Source: JAKAGE01 sp035541415
Lineage (GTDB): Bacteria > Patescibacteriota > Minisyncoccia > UBA6257 > 2-01-FULL-56-20
NCBI GenBank assembly: GCA_035541415.1
Contig: DATKNI010000021.1
Span: 18,303-82,302, forward strand
DNA: 64,000 nucleotides
Reading direction: 5' to 3'
The notes beneath the pieces were generated by a model. It searched no databases. It worked only from the letters and a program-made list of their open reading frames with translations, and was not told the DNA's origin. The position numbers and the translations under genes are program-made. Position 1 is the first letter of the stretch; every line of letters begins with the position of its first letter. Shown in pieces: positions 48,727 through 56,055 of the stretch.

Positions 48727-49836
48727 ATGGACCGCAAAACAAAAATTTATCTCGCCGCAAATATCGCCGTCCTCGAGGTGCTGCTTTTGATCGTGCACTT
48801 CACGGTGTACAAAACGCTTTCAATCGCGTTTGGCTTTGATTCTTTTGCGCTGCGGGTCGCCTTCGGCCTGCTCTCGGTGACCTTCTTTACGTCGTTCATC
48901 ATCGTGCGATTTTCACGGAACCGCCTTGCGCAGTGGTATTACACCGCTTCGGGGTATTGGTTCGGCTTGGTCCATTTTCTTTTTGTGGGCGCGGTCATCT
49001 TCTATGTGGTTTTCAATATTTTTAACGATTTAAATATCGCAACTCCGCTCGCCACGCTCGGAATCATCTGTTTTGCGCCGTTTTTCCTCATCCATCTTTA
49101 TGGCACCTGGAACAGCGTCCGCGCCCAGGTTACGCCCATAACGATGAAGGTAAAAAATCTCCCAGAATTTTGGAAGAACCATAAGTTGGTTTTTGTTAGC
49201 GACGTGCACCTCGGCGCCGTCTACGGCAAAGGCTTTTCACGGAAAGTGGTCAATAGGATTATGGCGCTCAATCCGGCAACCGTGATTATCGGCGGCGACC
49301 TTTATGACGGGCCGAAGTGCGACGCGGAGGCCATCGTTCAGCCGTGGCGCGACCTCAAGCCGCCACACGGCGTCCACTACATCACCGGCAACCATGAATT
49401 TTATGGCGAGTTCGACCGGTTTATGGCCGCAATCAAAGGCGTTGGCATCAATATTCTCAAGAACCAAACCGTCGAGATTGAAGGGATGCAGTTCGTCGGC
49501 GTTGATTATAACGACACGCACAAGCGCGAAAACTTCGAAGCCGTCCTCGAAAAAATCGAATTGAAAAAAGATATGCCCGCAGTGCTTATCAAGCATGAAC
49601 CGGACAATCTGGATGTCGCCGAGAAAAAAGGATTCGTCCTGGGCTTTTTTGGCCATACGCATCAAGGGCAGATTTATCCGCTCACCCATATCACGAAGCG
49701 CATCTATAACGGCTTTGATTATGGATATAAGATGTTCAAAACCCTAGGCGTTTACACGTCGAGCGGCGCAGGAAGCTGGGGGCCGCCGCTCCGACTCGGC
49801 ACCCGTTCGGAAATAGTCCTCGTGTCATTTGCGTAA
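48727..49836 (+). CDS. Membrane-bound metallophosphoesterase, YkuE/YaeI-like
   Basis: A 369-aa protein with four N-terminal helices (about residues 8-135, such as IAVLEVLLLIVHFTVY and FLFVGAVIFYVVFNIF) and a C-terminal calcineurin-like phosphoesterase domain. Metal ligands are in VFVSDVHLG, IIGGDLYDG, YITGNHEFY, LIKHEP and GFFGHTHQGQ. Related enzymes act on lipid-linked phosphates such as UDP-diacylglucosamine or polyprenyl phosphates. It is last in the MarR operon, 9 nt after the MFS gene, so lipid recycling linked to export is possible but unproven. Confidence 0.9.
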   Translation: MDRKTKIYLAANIAVLEVLLLIVHFTVYKTLSIAFGFDSFALRVAFGLLSVTFFTSFIIVRFSRNRLAQWYYTASGYWFGLVHFLFVGAVIFYVVFNIFNDLNIATPLATLGIICFAPFFLIHLYGTWNSVRAQVTPITMKVKNLPEFWKNHKLVFVSDVHLGAVYGKGFSRKVVNRIMALNPATVIIGGDLYDGPKCDAEAIVQPWRDLKPPHGVHYITGNHEFYGEFDRFMAAIKGVGINILKNQTVEIEGMQFVGVDYNDTHKRENFEAVLEKIELKKDMPAVLIKHEPDNLDVAEKKGFVLGFFGHTHQGQIYPLTHITKRIYNGFDYGYKMFKTLGVYTSSGAGSWGPPLRLGTRSEIVLVSFA

Positions 49837-49872
49837 TCCGGGAGCCGAGGCCGAATTTTAACCGAACTGGAT

Positions 49873-50424
49873 TTAATCGGCGGATGCCGTGTGGGGCCGC
49901 GGGATAAGGCAGAACAAAAGGATGAGAGCGAACGCCGTGAGCGCCATCGTCGGGATCGTCACGTACCCATACAGGATGAAATACACTTTATTGCAGCTCA
50001 CGCCCGTCGCGTCGCAGGGGACAAGATCCGTGCCGCCGAATTGGAGGTAGGTGTGGTATGCCGTGAGGAGGACTCCAATGGCGGAGAGCGCGGCGCCATA
50101 GATGCGCACGCGGTGATCGTTGATGAGAAGCGCGATAAAGAATAAGAGCGCTTGCGGGTAGATGAGAACGCGCGCCCACCAGCAGAAGAGGCATGGCGCG
50201 AAGTGCGCGATTTCCGAATAAAAAAGGCTGCCGCCTATGGATCCGAGCGCAACAAGAAACGAAAACGTGACGGCATACGAGCCGAAGAAATTGAGGACGG
50301 CTTTGCCCCGGCGGCTGTTTTTGAGCGGAGTGATGAGGAGGATCAGGAGGAAAAGGATGAGGGCGTCCGAGGCGACAACGATGACGGAAAGGAAATTGGT
50401 TACGCTGGTTACGAGTGGTGTCAT
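49873..50424 (-). CDS. DsbB-like disulfide bond formation protein
   Basis: A 183-aa membrane protein with four to five helices. The first redox pair is in HFAPCLFCWWARVLIYP and the second in VPCDATGVSCNK, the expected CxxC and spaced Cys pair of DsbB. It would pass electrons from a periplasmic thiol oxidase to quinone. Its gene is 18 nt downstream of the thioredoxin-like gene on the same strand, so both form one unit. A DsbB that depends on quinone matches the quinol oxidase operon 4 kb away. Confidence 0.9.
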   Translation of the reverse strand: MTPLVTSVTNFLSVIVVASDALILFLLILLITPLKNSRRGKAVLNFFGSYAVTFSFLVALGSIGGSLFYSEIAHFAPCLFCWWARVLIYPQALLFFIALLINDHRVRIYGAALSAIGVLLTAYHTYLQFGGTDLVPCDATGVSCNKVYFILYGYVTIPTMALTAFALILLFCLIPRPHTASAD

Positions 50425-50442
50425 GGCTCTATGGTATCACAG

Positions 50443-50850
50443 TTAGGATGGCGTGCTGGTGGGGAGTGGGCAGTTGGTCTTCTTCGAAATGACGTCGAGC
50501 GCGGTTTCGCCGGTGGTCGTCGATCCGTCGGGGAACACCCAGGTCGGATAGTTTTTTATCCCGGCATCGATGCAGACCTGGGTTTGATGTCCGCCATCGG
50601 GCGTGGAACATTCGATATAGGGGAGAAATTGCGCCGCATCGCCGAATTCGTTCTTTTGATTATGGCAGTGCGGGCACCACCAGGCGCCGTAGAATTTGGT
50701 CGTCGTCGATGCAATGCATTTTGCAAAAGCGTCGTACATGCCCTTCGGGGGCGGGAGGCCTTTGTAATAAACGTAGCCTGCCGAAGCGGCGGAAATCGCG
50801 AGCAGAACCCATATCGAGATCATGATTCTTTTGTGGCTCGGCGTTTCCAT
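50443..50850 (-). CDS. Membrane-anchored thioredoxin-like (DsbA/TlpA-type) protein
   Basis: A 135-aa protein with an anchor (IMISIWVLLAISAASAGYVYY) and a short thioredoxin-like domain: KFYGAWWCPHCHNQKNEF with the CPHC active site, then YIECSTPD and CIDAGIKNYPTWVFPDG with the cis-Pro. The fold is close to the thioredoxin domain fused to VKOR in other bacteria. Together with DsbB it forms a two-gene thiol-oxidation pathway. TACAAT lies 8 nt before ATG 50850. The long open frame upstream runs antisense to the sigma gene and is not part of the protein. Confidence 0.9.
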   Translation of the reverse strand: METPSHKRIMISIWVLLAISAASAGYVYYKGLPPPKGMYDAFAKCIASTTTKFYGAWWCPHCHNQKNEFGDAAQFLPYIECSTPDGGHQTQVCIDAGIKNYPTWVFPDGSTTTGETALDVISKKTNCPLPTSTPS

Positions 50851-50976
50851 GTCTTTCGATTGTAATATGCTTCGGCAACCTTCCACAAGGGAAACAAATC
50901 CGGGCGGCGGCTCGTATATCAAGCAAAGACCTGTTTCTTTTGCGGGCCGGTTTGCGGCCACCTTTGAAATAAAACT

Positions 50977-51561
50977 ATGGCTATTGCTGTAGCAAAAACA
51001 GACGTTCTTATGCATGACCAAACGGACGAGCAAATCGCCGCGGCGGTTCAGCGGGGCGACACCGAAGCGTTCCGTGGGCTCATTGAGCGCTACGAAGCGA
51101 AGATGAGCCGTTATGCGCGGCGTTTTCTCTTTCAGGGCGACGATGTCAAAGATCTCGTCCAGGAAATTTTCATAAAAGCATATGTAAATATCAAAAGCTT
51201 CGATACGGATCGGCGATTTTCGCCGTGGATTTACCGCATCGCGCACAACGAATTTGTGAATGCCGTGAAGAAAAAGCAGAAAGAACGGGAAAACGTATCG
51301 CTTTTCGACTTCGACGTGCTCTTTCCGCGCCTCATCGCCAAGGAAACGGCCGACAGCGAAGTAACGCACCAGGAACTGAAGACCATGCTCGAAGCGTCGC
51401 TCGATAAGCTGGGATCTAAATACAAAGAGCCCTTAATTTTATATTATTTTGAAGAGATGGATTATAAAGCCATCGCCGACATTCTCCGCATCCCCGTATC
51501 CACGGTCGGGGTTCGGTTGCAGCGGGGGAAAGCCATGCTAAAGAAATTGGTGCAAGGATAG
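50977..51561 (+). CDS. Sigma-70 family (ECF-type) sigma factor, third of three
   Basis: A 194-aa sigma factor: region 2 with FRGLIERYEAKMSRYARRFL, VKDLVQEIFIKAYVNI, and FSPWIYRIAHNEFVNAVKKKQ; region 4 with LGSKYKEPLILYYFEEMDYKAIADILRIPVSTVGVRLQRGKAMLKKL. ATG 50977 is used; a second ATG at 51010 (MHDQTDEQIAAAV) is also possible. The next gene, 11 nt on, is a membrane protein, which repeats the sigma-plus-membrane-protein pattern seen at 23.2 and 34.8 kb. Confidence 0.93.
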   Translation: MAIAVAKTDVLMHDQTDEQIAAAVQRGDTEAFRGLIERYEAKMSRYARRFLFQGDDVKDLVQEIFIKAYVNIKSFDTDRRFSPWIYRIAHNEFVNAVKKKQKERENVSLFDFDVLFPRLIAKETADSEVTHQELKTMLEASLDKLGSKYKEPLILYYFEEMDYKAIADILRIPVSTVGVRLQRGKAMLKKLVQG

Positions 51562-51572
51562 TCACAACGCTT

Positions 51573-52259
51573 ATGACCGAAGAAAAATTCATTGAACAGC
51601 GGGTATTCGATGCCATCGCAAGCGGCAGGGTCAAGATGCGCTCGCGGGCCTACTTTGTGCTGCAGACGATTCTCGCCATCGTGGGCGGCGTGATTATGGG
51701 TCTTTTCCTGATTTACATCGGCGGTTTTATTTTGTTCCTGCTTATCCAGTCCGGCGCGATTTATGCGCCGGGGCTCGGCATATCCGGATGGTATATCTTC
51801 TTGCGGTCGCTTCCGTGGCTTTTGATCCTGCTGTCCCTCGTGTTTTTGCTTGTTCTTGTCATCCTTATCAACCATTTTTCATTCGCGTATCAGCGGCCGC
51901 TTTTATATTCGCTTCTCGGGATTCTTATTCTCGTCGTGGGCGCGAGTTTCACGCTTGCTTTCACGCCATTCAATACCGCCTTCCTGGGATATAACAACGC
52001 GCCCATTATTGGGGGATATTATTCCAACTATGGTGCGGGCGAACTCACCGACATCCATCGGGGCGAGGTGATCGCACTCGCCGAAAACGGTTTTATTTTG
52101 GAAGGGGTGAGCGGCGAAACGTCGACCGTTCTTTTTGACCAAGCCATAGCAACGATGACGCAGGCCTCTTTACACGCCGGCGATTTAGTGGTGGTATTTG
52201 GCGACCGCGATCAAAATGGTTTTATCGATGCCTCGGCAATTGATCGGATAGGCCCTTAA
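51573..52259 (+). CDS. Polytopic membrane protein, probable sigma regulator
   Basis: A 228-aa protein: an N-terminal cytoplasmic helix (FIEQRVFDAIASGRVKMRSR, about 5-25), four membrane helices (LQTILAIVGGVIMGLFLIYIGG, YIFLRSLPWLLILLSLVFLLVLVILI, LLYSLLGILILVVGASFTLAF), and a small C-terminal beta domain (about 155-228) with GEVIALAENGFILEGV, LHAGDLVVVFGDRD and IDASAIDRI, similar in layout to DUF5666. The N-terminal helix plus membrane spans suits an anti-sigma factor and the C-terminal domain would be outside. Inferred from the position directly after a sigma gene. Confidence 0.75.
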   Translation: MTEEKFIEQRVFDAIASGRVKMRSRAYFVLQTILAIVGGVIMGLFLIYIGGFILFLLIQSGAIYAPGLGISGWYIFLRSLPWLLILLSLVFLLVLVILINHFSFAYQRPLLYSLLGILILVVGASFTLAFTPFNTAFLGYNNAPIIGGYYSNYGAGELTDIHRGEVIALAENGFILEGVSGETSTVLFDQAIATMTQASLHAGDLVVVFGDRDQNGFIDASAIDRIGP

Positions 52260-52275
52260 ATTTCAGGAGAGAGAG

Positions 52276-52339
52276 GGGAACTTTCCGAGATTTTTCGGAC
52301 GCTCGTCTGCGCTTGCGTCCGAAAAACCGGAAAGTTCCC
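52276..52339 (+). repeat. Long 24-bp two-part hairpin
   Basis: GGGAACTTTCCG (52276-52287) pairs perfectly with CGGAAAGTTCCC (52328-52339), and TTTTTCGGACGC (52291-52302) with GCGTCCGAAAAA (52315-52326). A 3/1-nt internal loop and a 12-nt apical loop remain. No U-tract follows, so it is not a simple terminator; it may be a processing site, an attenuator or the 5' domain of the adjacent structured RNA. Confidence 0.75.
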
Positions 52340-52359
52340 AAGCCCCCTGTAATAAAGGA

Positions 52360-52895
52360 ATACCCCTTTTGTAGTAATTGACGAACCGGCAGCCATGGAG
52401 CCGGCCCAGATAGCAAAAGGTCCAAAAACGAATAAGCAAGATTACGTCCTATGCACTACTCATAGGGAAAGCGATGAAAGCGGATAGCGATGCCTTTGGT
52501 GGTGGCGCTTCAAAGAACGGGCATCGTACATTCATGCGATTTCGACGATAGGGATGCAAGCGGACATTTGGAAATTCTTAAGCCGGGAACAGGCCATCAA
52601 CGAACAGCCTGATATTCCGAAGAACACGAATCATTATTGAAATAGGATGATTCTGGTCCGAATGGTACCGTGCCGCATTGAGCTGAAAGCATGACATTCG
52701 CGGGGAGGAATAGGGGAATCCTCACAACGCGCCCGCACGTATCTATCCGCGGGAATCGTTTTCTCTAACGCATACAGTTAAAAACTGAAAATCATGCATA
52801 TTCCAGACCCTCCGCATTGGGTCTTGCCACAAAGGGGCATTGGTTTCGCTTTCGACCCGAGACCACCGTCCGGCAAGAGCCCCCGATCGGGGGGT
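52360..52895 (+). ncRNA. Large structured non-coding RNA candidate
   Basis: No acceptable ORF spans this 700-bp gap, but it contains many helices. Long-range closing helix: ACCCCTTTTGT (52362-52372) with ACAAAGGGG (52829-52837, one bulge). Local helices: CCGGC / GCCGG (52386-52405), CCTATG / CATAGG (52448-52466), GATGCC plus TTTG with CAAAG and GGCATC (52488-52525), CGGAC / GTCCG enclosing a three-way junction with GGAACAGGC / GCCTGATATTCC and GAATCAT / ATGATTC (52560-52660). An intrinsic terminator GCCCCC / GGGGGG (52879-52894) with TTTGAATTTT ends it. A TGTAATAA box precedes 52360. Conserved RNase P or tmRNA cores were not found. Confidence 0.5.
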
Positions 52896-52934
52896 TTGAA
52901 TTTTGGGGCTTGTCAAACTTGTCCACAGTTATGC

Positions 52935-52962
52935 TTGACATTAATTATAAGGGGCATACACT
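52935..52962 (+). promoter_or_regulatory. lexA promoter, leaderless
   Basis: TTGACA (52935-52940), 16-nt spacer, TACACT (52957-52962), 6 nt to ATG 52969. A DnaA-box-like TTGTCCACA (52919-52927) and TTGTCAAACTTGTC lie just upstream and are candidates for operator sequence. Confidence 0.6.
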
Positions 52963-52968
52963 ATAGAT

Positions 52969-53655
52969 ATGCACGAAATACAGCAAAAATTATTGGCGTT
53001 AACCAAAGACAAGAATCTGGGCAAGTATACGCTTCGGGAGATTGGCGCTTTCATCGGAGAAAAATCTCCCCAGAAGATAAAGCACCATCTCCAGCAGTTA
53101 GAGAAGCGAGGATTGATAACGATCAATAAAATGAAGGGAACTATAGAAAAAACAAAGCAGGGATTCGCAAACGGCGCGCTTGACGGTGCAAAACTTTTGC
53201 GCATCCCGATCGTTGGCGCGGCGAATGCCGGCCCTGCGCAGATTTTTGCAGAAACAAATATCGAAGGCTATCTGCGCGCTTCAACGTCGCTCATTGACCG
53301 CCGCTATTCGCGTTCGGCAAACCGCGCTTCCACCGAAGGGCTTTTCGCCATCCGCGTGAGCGGGCCTTCCATGAACCGCGCCGAAATCGGCGGCAAGCGC
53401 ATCGAAGACGGGGATTATGTGATTATCGACAGCCACGACCAGAGCGCGATCAATGGCGACATCGTTTTGTCGCTCATCGACGGCATGGCAAACATCAAAA
53501 AATATTATATAGACAAGGAAAATAACCAGATTCTCCTCATGTCCGAGTCCACGCACGATTTCCCGGCCATCCACATCCACGAAGACGATGATTTTTCCGT
53601 GAACGGCAAGGTGATCGGGGTGATCAAGACGCCCAAAGCGAAGCGGCGATTTTAA
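52969..53655 (+). CDS. lexA: LexA-like SOS repressor (S24 self-cleaving)
   Basis: A 228-aa repressor with an N-terminal winged-helix DNA-binding domain (about residues 1-65: LREIGAFIGEKSPQKIKHHLQQLEKRGLI) and a C-terminal S24 domain. The self-cleavage bond is Ala87-Gly88 in GAANAGPAQ, with catalytic Ser134 (VSGPSMNR) and Lys177 (MANIKKYY). The Ser-Lys spacing is 43 residues, slightly longer than in E. coli LexA (37). It would repress SOS genes until RecA-DNA triggers cleavage; uvrA and uvrC in this window are possible targets. It is probably leaderless. A terminator overlaps the next promoter. Confidence 0.88.
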   Translation: MHEIQQKLLALTKDKNLGKYTLREIGAFIGEKSPQKIKHHLQQLEKRGLITINKMKGTIEKTKQGFANGALDGAKLLRIPIVGAANAGPAQIFAETNIEGYLRASTSLIDRRYSRSANRASTEGLFAIRVSGPSMNRAEIGGKRIEDGDYVIIDSHDQSAINGDIVLSLIDGMANIKKYYIDKENNQILLMSESTHDFPAIHIHEDDDFSVNGKVIGVIKTPKAKRRF

Positions 53656-53694
53656 GGTTTCAGGGTTGAAATCTGATTTTTTTGGGTCTATTAT
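53656..53694 (+). promoter_or_regulatory. lexA terminator overlapping the 53776 promoter
   Basis: Terminator: GGTTTCA / TGAAATC with TGATTTTTTT (53656-53683). Promoter: TTGAAA (53666-53671), 17-nt spacer, TATTAT (53689-53694). The two share sequence, so transcription of the new unit begins where lexA ends. Confidence 0.75.
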
Positions 53695-53775
53695 AGGAAT
53701 TAGTTTTTTCGGCGTCGGCATCTCTGCCGGCAAAACGATAACGATGTTCAGTTCTCCGCTTGGAGAGTCAGTTCA

Positions 53776-54198
53776 TTGAAACCAGAAGACAAGCCGCTTT
53801 CTTTTTCTGATCTTTCCACGGACGCGATCACTTTGCGAAATGAAGTGCAAGAGCTGGTTGACCGCTTCCGGAATGTCGTTGCTTCGCATGTGTGGATGTA
53901 CGAAGGCGAAATCAAGTTGCAGCCCGGAGAAATCGTTGCGGACATCGGGGTTTCAACGTGCTGCGATTTGCCAACGAAGTTGACCCGGAAGTCAGTCGCG
54001 TGCATTGCGGATCGCATGATCGCAAGCGCCGACGAAGCTATGCTTCAGGCCAAACGGGAAGACAAAGCTGTCGAACGACCGTGCGACAAGAGAAGAGAGG
54101 GCGGAGTGAAGTACGTAGAAGGATACATCGAAAATGCCAGGTTCTTGATGAAGAAACCTGGCGAAGCAGTGAACATTGCAAGCTCCAAAATAGCTTGA
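53776..54198 (+). CDS. Orphan soluble protein, 140 aa
   Basis: A 140-aa helical protein (starts MKPEDKPLSFSDLSTDAI, then NEVQELVDRFRNVVASHVWM, IADRMIASADEAMLQAK, and IENARFLMKKPGEAV near the end). No family recognised. It has a TTG start; GGAGAG lies 10 nt upstream, and a hairpin (GTCGGC / GCCGGC) is in the leader. Promoter and a strong terminator make it monocistronic. A cysteine pair (TCCD) and another Cys (CDKR) are present. Confidence 0.65.
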   Translation: MKPEDKPLSFSDLSTDAITLRNEVQELVDRFRNVVASHVWMYEGEIKLQPGEIVADIGVSTCCDLPTKLTRKSVACIADRMIASADEAMLQAKREDKAVERPCDKRREGGVKYVEGYIENARFLMKKPGEAVNIASSKIA

Positions 54199-54200
54199 CC

Positions 54201-54231
54201 GGGAGCGTGACGTCCCATCACGCTCCCTTTT
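54201..54231 (+). terminator. Intrinsic terminator
   Basis: 10-bp perfect stem GGGAGCGTGA / TCACGCTCCC, 7-nt loop, then TTTTG. It separates the orphan gene from the cyo operon. Confidence 0.9.
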
Positions 54232-54241
54232 GTTTTTCTGA

Positions 54242-54247
54242 TACTAT
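54242..54247 (+). promoter_or_regulatory. TACTAT -10 box before cyoE
   Basis: TACTAT, 6 nt before the GTG start at 54254. The short interval GAGAG could also act as a weak Shine-Dalgarno for a longer transcript. Confidence 0.45.
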
Positions 54248-54253
54248 TGAGAG

Positions 54254-55126
54254 GTGATCAAAGATTATTACGAACTTGCAAAGCCCGGGTTGGTTTATGG
54301 AAATGTGATTCCGCTCATCGGCGGATTTGCCGCCGGCGCGCAGGCGGCGCATGCCGGGTCGTTCTCTCTGATATTCCCGCCGCTTGTTGCGGCGATTATC
54401 GGCCTCGCATTCGTCATGGGATCGGGATGCGTTTTTAATAATTATATCGACCGCGATATCGACGCGAAGATGGAACGGACAAAAGACCGGGCGCTTGCCG
54501 CGCAAAGGATATCCGGCGCATCGGCGTTGCTCTATGGCGTGGCGCTCGGCATCGCAGGCTTTGCCGCGCTTTTCGCGTGGACGAATTTCCTCACGGCGGC
54601 CGTCGCGGGCATTGGCTTCTTCTTTTATGTTGTCGTATACAGCTTGTGGTTCAAGCGGCGTACCCGATATGCCGTTTTGGTAGGCGCCGTTGCTGGAGCC
54701 GTGCCGCCGGTGGTCGGTTACGTTGCAATGGCAAACCGGATCGATGCAGGCGCGTGGCTCTTGTTTGCCATGCTCTTCATTTGGCAGTTGCCGCATTTCT
54801 TTGCGATAGCGATCCGCCGCGCCGACGATTATGCCGCCGCCGGCGTGCCGGTGGTTTCGATCAGGGAAGGATTGCGGCCGATGCAGGTCAAAATGACCAT
54901 ATTAATTTTGCTCTATATTATTGTGGCCGTACTCTTCGGGCTCGCAGGATACGCCGGGTTTGCCTATCTCGCGGTCGTGCTTCTTTTTGGAGCTGTTTGG
55001 CTTGCACTCGGCGTCCAGGGATTCTGGGTGGAAGACGCTCTCGCATGGTCGCGCGGCATGTTCATCATGTCGCTTATCGTCCTCACGGCAACCTTTGTTA
55101 CGATGGCGCTCACGGCGGTTATTTGA
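54254..55126 (+). CDS. cyoE: Protoheme IX farnesyltransferase (heme O synthase)
   Basis: Converts heme b to heme O for the oxidase encoded downstream. The 290-aa membrane protein has the active-site loop NNYIDRDIDAKMERTKDR (about residues 69-86), the second Asp-rich loop ADDYAAAGVPVVSI (about 195-208), and about nine helices. It starts with GTG at 54254. cyoE here precedes cyoABCD, whereas in E. coli it is last. No heme A synthase is nearby, which fits a bo-type rather than an aa3-type oxidase. Confidence 0.93.
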   Translation: MIKDYYELAKPGLVYGNVIPLIGGFAAGAQAAHAGSFSLIFPPLVAAIIGLAFVMGSGCVFNNYIDRDIDAKMERTKDRALAAQRISGASALLYGVALGIAGFAALFAWTNFLTAAVAGIGFFFYVVVYSLWFKRRTRYAVLVGAVAGAVPPVVGYVAMANRIDAGAWLLFAMLFIWQLPHFFAIAIRRADDYAAAGVPVVSIREGLRPMQVKMTILILLYIIVAVLFGLAGYAGFAYLAVVLLFGAVWLALGVQGFWVEDALAWSRGMFIMSLIVLTATFVTMALTAVI

Positions 55127-55164
55127 CGAGCGTCGACGGGCCTGAATGGTATTATTAAAAAAGA

Positions 55165-56055
55165 ATGAAGCCACTCACCCGGGTTGCGATCGGTGCGGTT
55201 GTCGTAAGCGCCGCAATACTATTATTTAGGACGCTCATGGGCGGCAGCGTCGTTGCGCTTTTTGATCCGAAAGGCGCGGTTGCCGGCCAGCAAACATGGC
55301 TTATAGAAGAATCGGTGCTTCTTATGCTCGTCATTGTCGTGCCGATGTTTGTTTTTCTTTTTACGATTGCGTGGAAATATCGTGCCGGAAACAACGATGC
55401 GTCCTACGATCCCGATCGGAAGCACACCGTTTGGAATGAACTTGTCCTGTGGGCGCTTCCCGCGGTCATCATCGTGGGCCTCTCGGTGCCTGCATGGCGC
55501 GCGACACACGCCGTCGATCCCTACCAGCCCATCGCATCCGATGCGGAGTCGATGACGATCCAGGTGGTTGCGCTTCCGTGGAAATGGCTTTTTATCTATC
55601 CCGCGCAGAACATTGCAACCATAAATTACGTGGCGTTCCCGGAAAAAACGCCGATCCGCTTTGAACTTACCGCCGACGGCCCGATGAGTTCGTTTTGGAT
55701 TCCTCAACTCGGCAGCCAGATGTATGCGATGGCTGCGATGCAAACCCAGCTCAATCTCATCGCCTCATCAACCGGAAATTTCCGAGGGAAAGACATGGAG
55801 ATCAACGGCGACGGCTATGCCGGGATGACGTTCATGGCGCAGTCCCTGTCACAGTCCGATTTTGATGCGTGGGTCGCGAGCGTAAAGCAGGCGACGAGTT
55901 CGCTGGGAACGAAAGAGTATCAAGCGCTTGCGGCTCCGAGCGAGAATAATCCGCAGGCAGTATATGCATCGATCGACCCAAGTCTTTATACTAATATTAT
56001 GATGCAATATATGGCGCCGCAGCCGTCGGGCCTCGACGAACACCATCACGATTAA
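55165..56055 (+). CDS. cyoA: Cytochrome bo-type ubiquinol oxidase subunit II
   Basis: A 296-aa subunit with two helices (VAIGAVVVSAAILLF near the N-terminus and VLLMLVIVVPMFVFLFTIAW; a further one at VLWALPAVIIVGLSVPAW) and an external cupredoxin domain: VVALPWKWLFIYP, MSSFWIPQLGSQMYAMAAMQTQLNLIA, GDGYAGMTFMA. The CuA-binding Cys and His residues are absent, so it accepts electrons from quinol rather than cytochrome c. A TATTAT box ends 9 nt before the ATG. A His-rich end (DEHHHD) closes it. The stop overlaps the cyoB ATG by 1 nt. Confidence 0.95.
   Translation: MKPLTRVAIGAVVVSAAILLFRTLMGGSVVALFDPKGAVAGQQTWLIEESVLLMLVIVVPMFVFLFTIAWKYRAGNNDASYDPDRKHTVWNELVLWALPAVIIVGLSVPAWRATHAVDPYQPIASDAESMTIQVVALPWKWLFIYPAQNIATINYVAFPEKTPIRFELTADGPMSSFWIPQLGSQMYAMAAMQTQLNLIASSTGNFRGKDMEINGDGYAGMTFMAQSLSQSDFDAWVASVKQATSSLGTKEYQALAAPSENNPQAVYASIDPSLYTNIMMQYMAPQPSGLDEHHHD

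Noticed and set aside
50851..51369. N-terminal extension of the thioredoxin-like gene
   Set aside because: It is antisense to a clear sigma factor gene, whereas a membrane anchor and -10 box fit the start at 50850.
52829..52870. tmRNA-like 5' end (GGGGCATTGGTTTCG) near 52834
   Set aside because: No tag ORF, no acceptor-stem partner or CCA end, and a terminator follows within about 60 nt.
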